From: Renibacterium salmoninarum ATCC 33209
GTDB taxonomy: Bacteria; Actinomycetota; Actinomycetes; Actinomycetales; Micrococcaceae
DNA length: 64,000 bases
NCBI RefSeq assembly: GCF_000018885.1
Contig: NC_010168.1
Location: 1,984,001-2,048,000, forward strand
Reading direction: 5' to 3'
Shown piece by piece: positions 61,804 through 64,000 of this stretch. The position numbers were made by a program, and so were the translations under genes. The notes under the pieces are model-generated. The model searched no databases. It was not told the DNA's origin and was given only the letters and a program-made list of their open reading frames with translations. The stretch's first letter is position 1, and every line of letters starts with the position of its first letter.

Positions 61804-61932
61804 TTAGTCTGCTGCCTCAAGCAACAGTTCTAAACCCCGTTGGACTTTTGGTCCTGAGCCGCGGCTGCCCGCCTTCTTGGCCCTGAAAGACTTGGTTTGG
61901 CCGTCAGGGCGTGCCAGCCTATAGCTATGACT
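61804..61932 (-). CDS. Short basic hypothetical ORF (doubtful)
   Basis: A 42-residue frame from ATG 61932, rich in Lys, Arg and Gly (SFRAKKAGSRGSGPKVQRG), divergent from and overlapping the start of the thioesterase by a few bases. No domain seen. It may be a chance frame or a remnant; listed only because it fills an otherwise empty gap of about 240 bases between the PiT and thioesterase genes. Confidence 0.2.
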   Translation of the reverse strand, partial: SHSYRLARPDGQTKSFRAKKAGSRGSGPKVQRGLELLLEAAD

Positions 61933-62424
61933 CATAGTGACGACGCGCACTCGAAGGCGCCAAACCCTTTCGAAAAACAACTGACCGATGCCGGAGTTCC
62001 CGCAGAATTTCATCAGATGTTAAGCCAACATAGCCTGGGTACTCTGACGGTAAAGCTCGGAATCAAGTTCTTGGAATTGAGCGTCGAGCGCGTGGTTGCC
62101 ACCATGCCGGTGGAAGGTAATACTCAAGTCACCGGTATCCTGCACGGCGGGGCGCATGTGGTTCTGGCAGAAACGCTCGGTTCGTTCGCGGCCGGAATCC
62201 ATGCAGGCTTTGGCAATCGGCAAGCTCTGGGTGTTGAAATTGGCGCAAGCCATCACCGGGCAGCGGCTCAAGGCTTAGTCACCGGAACATGCACACCGAT
62301 TCACCTTGGCAGAACGTTGACCACCCATGAAATCGTGATGACTGATGAACAGGGCAGACGGCTCTCCACGGTTCGAATGACTAATATGATCCGTGAGGTA
62401 CAACCCAATAACGCCGCGAAATGA
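61927..62424 (+). CDS. PaaI-type hotdog-fold thioesterase
   Basis: Acyl-CoA thioesterase of 165 residues starting at ATG 61927. The catalytic-region wording GILHGGAHVVLAETLGSFAAG near 73-93 (HGG and Glu) is standard for the PaaI/YdiI group. The stop overlaps the next ATG (ATGA). Possible substrates are aromatic acyl-CoA or menaquinone-pathway DHNA-CoA; not decidable. Confidence 0.9.
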   Translation: MTHSDDAHSKAPNPFEKQLTDAGVPAEFHQMLSQHSLGTLTVKLGIKFLELSVERVVATMPVEGNTQVTGILHGGAHVVLAETLGSFAAGIHAGFGNRQALGVEIGASHHRAAAQGLVTGTCTPIHLGRTLTTHEIVMTDEQGRRLSTVRMTNMIREVQPNNAAK

Positions 62425-63014
62425 CCGACAGAGAACCGTCTAATACGAGGAACATTCTTCCACACGAGGCGAGCCGAGTTCTCATCTACGGCGTGACCGG
62501 TTCTGGAAAATCCACCTTAGCCATTGTTTTGAGCAAAATCAGCGGCATCGAAGCGCACTTGGTCGACGAAGAGTTCGGTTGGCTACCAAACTGGACATCG
62601 CGACCGCCAGTAGAGATTCGTGAGTTGGTAGCGCCGGTAGTCGCCGGCGACGCCTGGATCTTTGATTCGGCGTACGCCACCTTTCGAGATTTAGTCACGC
62701 CCCGAGCTCAACTCATTCTTGGCCTGGATTACTCACGGGCACGCACCCTGGCCCAACTACTTCGTCGGACGGTCAAACGAATCATCAGCAAAGAGCCTGT
62801 TTGCAATGGCAACATCGAAACGTGGCGAAGTCTGTTGTCGAAGGACTCGATCGTGGCCTGGTATTTCAAGTCATTCAACCGCAAGCGCTCCACGATGCGC
62901 CAACTGGCCAAAACAGCCAGCATTGTGCCCAGAGTCTTGTTGTTTAAGAATCCTCGTCAGACGGCAGACTGGTTAAATTCGCTCAAAGCCGCCGCCGAGT
63001 CCCGGAACCGGTAA
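62421..63014 (+). CDS. P-loop kinase, FlaR/adenylate kinase-like
   Basis: Nucleotide-binding protein of 197 residues. Walker A YGVTGSGKSTLA near 23-34, VDEEFGWLPNW near 48-58, and basic region RTLAQLLRRTVKRI near 110-123. This pattern matches the DNA topology modulation protein (FlaR-related) group of small P-loop kinases of unclear substrate. Overlaps the thioesterase stop by four bases, and its last 58 bases overlap the convergent RibD/DHFR-like gene. Confidence 0.8.
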   Translation: MTDREPSNTRNILPHEASRVLIYGVTGSGKSTLAIVLSKISGIEAHLVDEEFGWLPNWTSRPPVEIRELVAPVVAGDAWIFDSAYATFRDLVTPRAQLILGLDYSRARTLAQLLRRTVKRIISKEPVCNGNIETWRSLLSKDSIVAWYFKSFNRKRSTMRQLAKTASIVPRVLLFKNPRQTADWLNSLKAAAESRNR

Positions 63015-63566
63015 CGAAGCTCAACCATTCCTTTGCCAAACACGGTGTGCTCTAAAAGCTCCAGCGGCAAGGTTGGGCTTTTCAACGGTAATAAGGGCTT
63101 GCCCGCGCCGAGCACCGTCGGAATGAGAGTCAGCAACATCTCGTCTAGCAGACCCAATTCTTGGAATTGCGCCACCAGGTTGCCACCGCCAACCAACCAG
63201 AGGTTCTTCTCCCCCCCCCCCCCCCGCGGCAAGGAGCGCGTCCCGATGTACCGGAGCAACGTCGCCAGCCACGAAACGAATATCCGCACCGGTAAATGTA
63301 GTGAGGTCAGGCAATTCTGTGTGGCTGAACACCCAGGTGGGTACGTCCGGGTAAGGCCAGGCGTCAAGATCTTGACTGAGTAGAAAACGAAAGGTGTCGG
63401 CGCCCATCATGAGGGCACCGACACCGTCGTAAAAACGCTGATAAGCAGCTTCCTGGCCATCTGCACCGTTGAATTCAAAGAGCCAGGCTAAGTCGTCATC
63501 AGCTGTGGCAATAAAACCATCGAGGCTGGCGGCGACAAAATACTGCGTTGAGTTCATAATCTTCAC
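62957..63566 (-). pseudogene. Dihydrofolate reductase/RibD C-terminal family protein, split by a poly-C tract
   Basis: NADPH-dependent reductase-like protein. The first frame (ATG 63566 or 63557) gives FVAASLDGFIATADDDLAWL, MGADTFRFLLS and a strand before a run of 15 C (G on the coding strand) at 63211-63225; the second frame gives EKNLWLVGGGNLVAQFQELGLLDE and IPTVLGAGKPLLPL. With 14 or 17 G the frames join (about 202 residues at 14). The tract codes for glycines in a surface loop, so the gene can switch on or off by slippage. Confidence 0.82.
63211..63225. repeat. Homopolymeric tract of 15 C
   Basis: Fifteen consecutive C in the plus strand inside the RibD/DHFR-like gene, the longest mononucleotide run of the window. 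Such runs slip during replication. The length here puts the gene out of frame. Confidence 0.95.
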
Positions 63567-63626
63567 AGTAGGCGAAGGCCCCGACAGTTTGGATCACCAG
63601 TCTGTTGAGATGGGAAGCTAGCTATT

Positions 63627-64000
63627 TCACTCGCCGGCAAATGCCGGAACTTCGTCCTTCTTTTGGCTAGTCTTCTTCGGTTTGACGAAGAAAATCGCTG
63701 CGAGTACGCCAACCAAAATCACCGCGGCGGGTACAAACATTGACTGCCCCATCGCCGTCGAGAATCCGGCACGCAAGAACTCTGGCAAAGGACCTTCGCC
63801 GGCAGGTGCGGCACCAGCAGGTGCGTGCGGCAAGTTCTCGTTGAGCCGAGCTTGCATCACCGCAGCAATTGCTGCCGAACCCAAAACAGCACCAATTTGG
63901 CGAGTTGTGTTGAATACGCCAGAACCAGCGCCAGCCAGCCTTGGGTCAAGGTTCCGGGTAGCGGTCATCGAGACCGGAGCCCAGATTCCCGCATTTGCGA
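63627..64000 (-). CDS. MFS drug exporter (EmrB/QacA type), C-terminal part
   Basis: Only the last 123 codons are in the window; the frame is open to base 64000 and the start lies beyond. NLDPRLAGAGSGVFNTTRQIGAVLGSA is the conserved motif of 14-helix DHA2 exporters, followed by a loop rich in Pro and Ala and a final helix VPAAVILVGVLAAIFFV and a Lys-rich tail. Likely multidrug or dye efflux. Confidence 0.88.
   Translation of the reverse strand, partial: ANAGIWAPVSMTATRNLDPRLAGAGSGVFNTTRQIGAVLGSAAIAAVMQARLNENLPHAPAGAAPAGEGPLPEFLRAGFSTAMGQSMFVPAAVILVGVLAAIFFVKPKKTSQKKDEVPAFAGE

Overview
The window reads as chromosome of a high-to-mid GC actinobacterium of the Micrococcaceae. The evidence is the zwf-opcA-pgl operon, the whiA-yvcK-rapZ-uvrC string, a four-S1-repeat type rpsA with an acidic tail, a CoaE-GrpB fusion, and protein wording close to Arthrobacter. 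About a quarter of the genes carry frameshifts or stop codons, and base composition looks lower in GC than typical Arthrobacter. I infer a genome under reduction, such as Renibacterium. No rRNA, tRNA, IS element or CRISPR array was seen, and no gene-free stretch exceeds about 300 bases.

Layout. 1-2341: end of an ABC-2 permease, ctaA (heme A synthase) and convergent ctaB (heme O synthase). 2566-10868: pentose-phosphate operon tkt-tal-pgi-zwf-opcA-pgl. 10909-12899: a frameshifted membrane protein, a bidirectional terminator, then secG and tpiA on the minus strand. 12928-22056: an accessory block of two lipoprotein solute-binding proteins, permease, ATPase, GNAT acetyltransferase, two luciferase-like (LLM) monooxygenases, an FAD/NAD(P)-binding protein and a flavin reductase. 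Its gene content parallels the Bacillus ytmI/tcyJKLMN/ytmO and yxeK-yxeQ operons for S-modified cysteine salvage. It separates tpiA from pgk, and six of its nine genes are broken. 22292-30562: pgk, gap, sodA, whiA, yvcK, rapZ, uvrC. 30617-34981: plsC-like acyltransferase, HAD phosphatase, uvrA. 35077-39904: a GntR regulator with an internal amber codon and a MarR plus paired ABC exporter operon, one exporter also with an amber codon. 39988-48152: metallo-hydrolase, trans-aconitate methyltransferase, SKI2-like helicase, GNAT, proline iminopeptidase, MFS, and TerC under a probable yybP-ykoY riboswitch. 48343-60235: uvrB, two DUF4190-like membrane proteins (one broken), coaE, broken yigZ, a hypothetical protein, rpsA, broken FetB-like permease, an SDR and polA. 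60272-64000: broken PiT phosphate transporter with a broken small partner, thioesterase, P-loop kinase, a RibD/DHFR-like gene cut by a 15-base C tract, and the end of an MFS exporter.

How it fits together. Central carbon metabolism, heme synthesis, excision repair (uvrA, uvrB, uvrC, polA), translation (rpsA) and cell-division regulators are all intact. Damage is confined to transporters, regulators and accessory oxidoreductases. I count 17 lesions in 15 genes: seven single-base losses in A/T runs, six single-base gains, one 10-bp tandem duplication and three nonsense codons. That bias toward dispensable genes argues for real decay rather than sequencing error, although errors in homopolymers cannot be excluded from one sequence.
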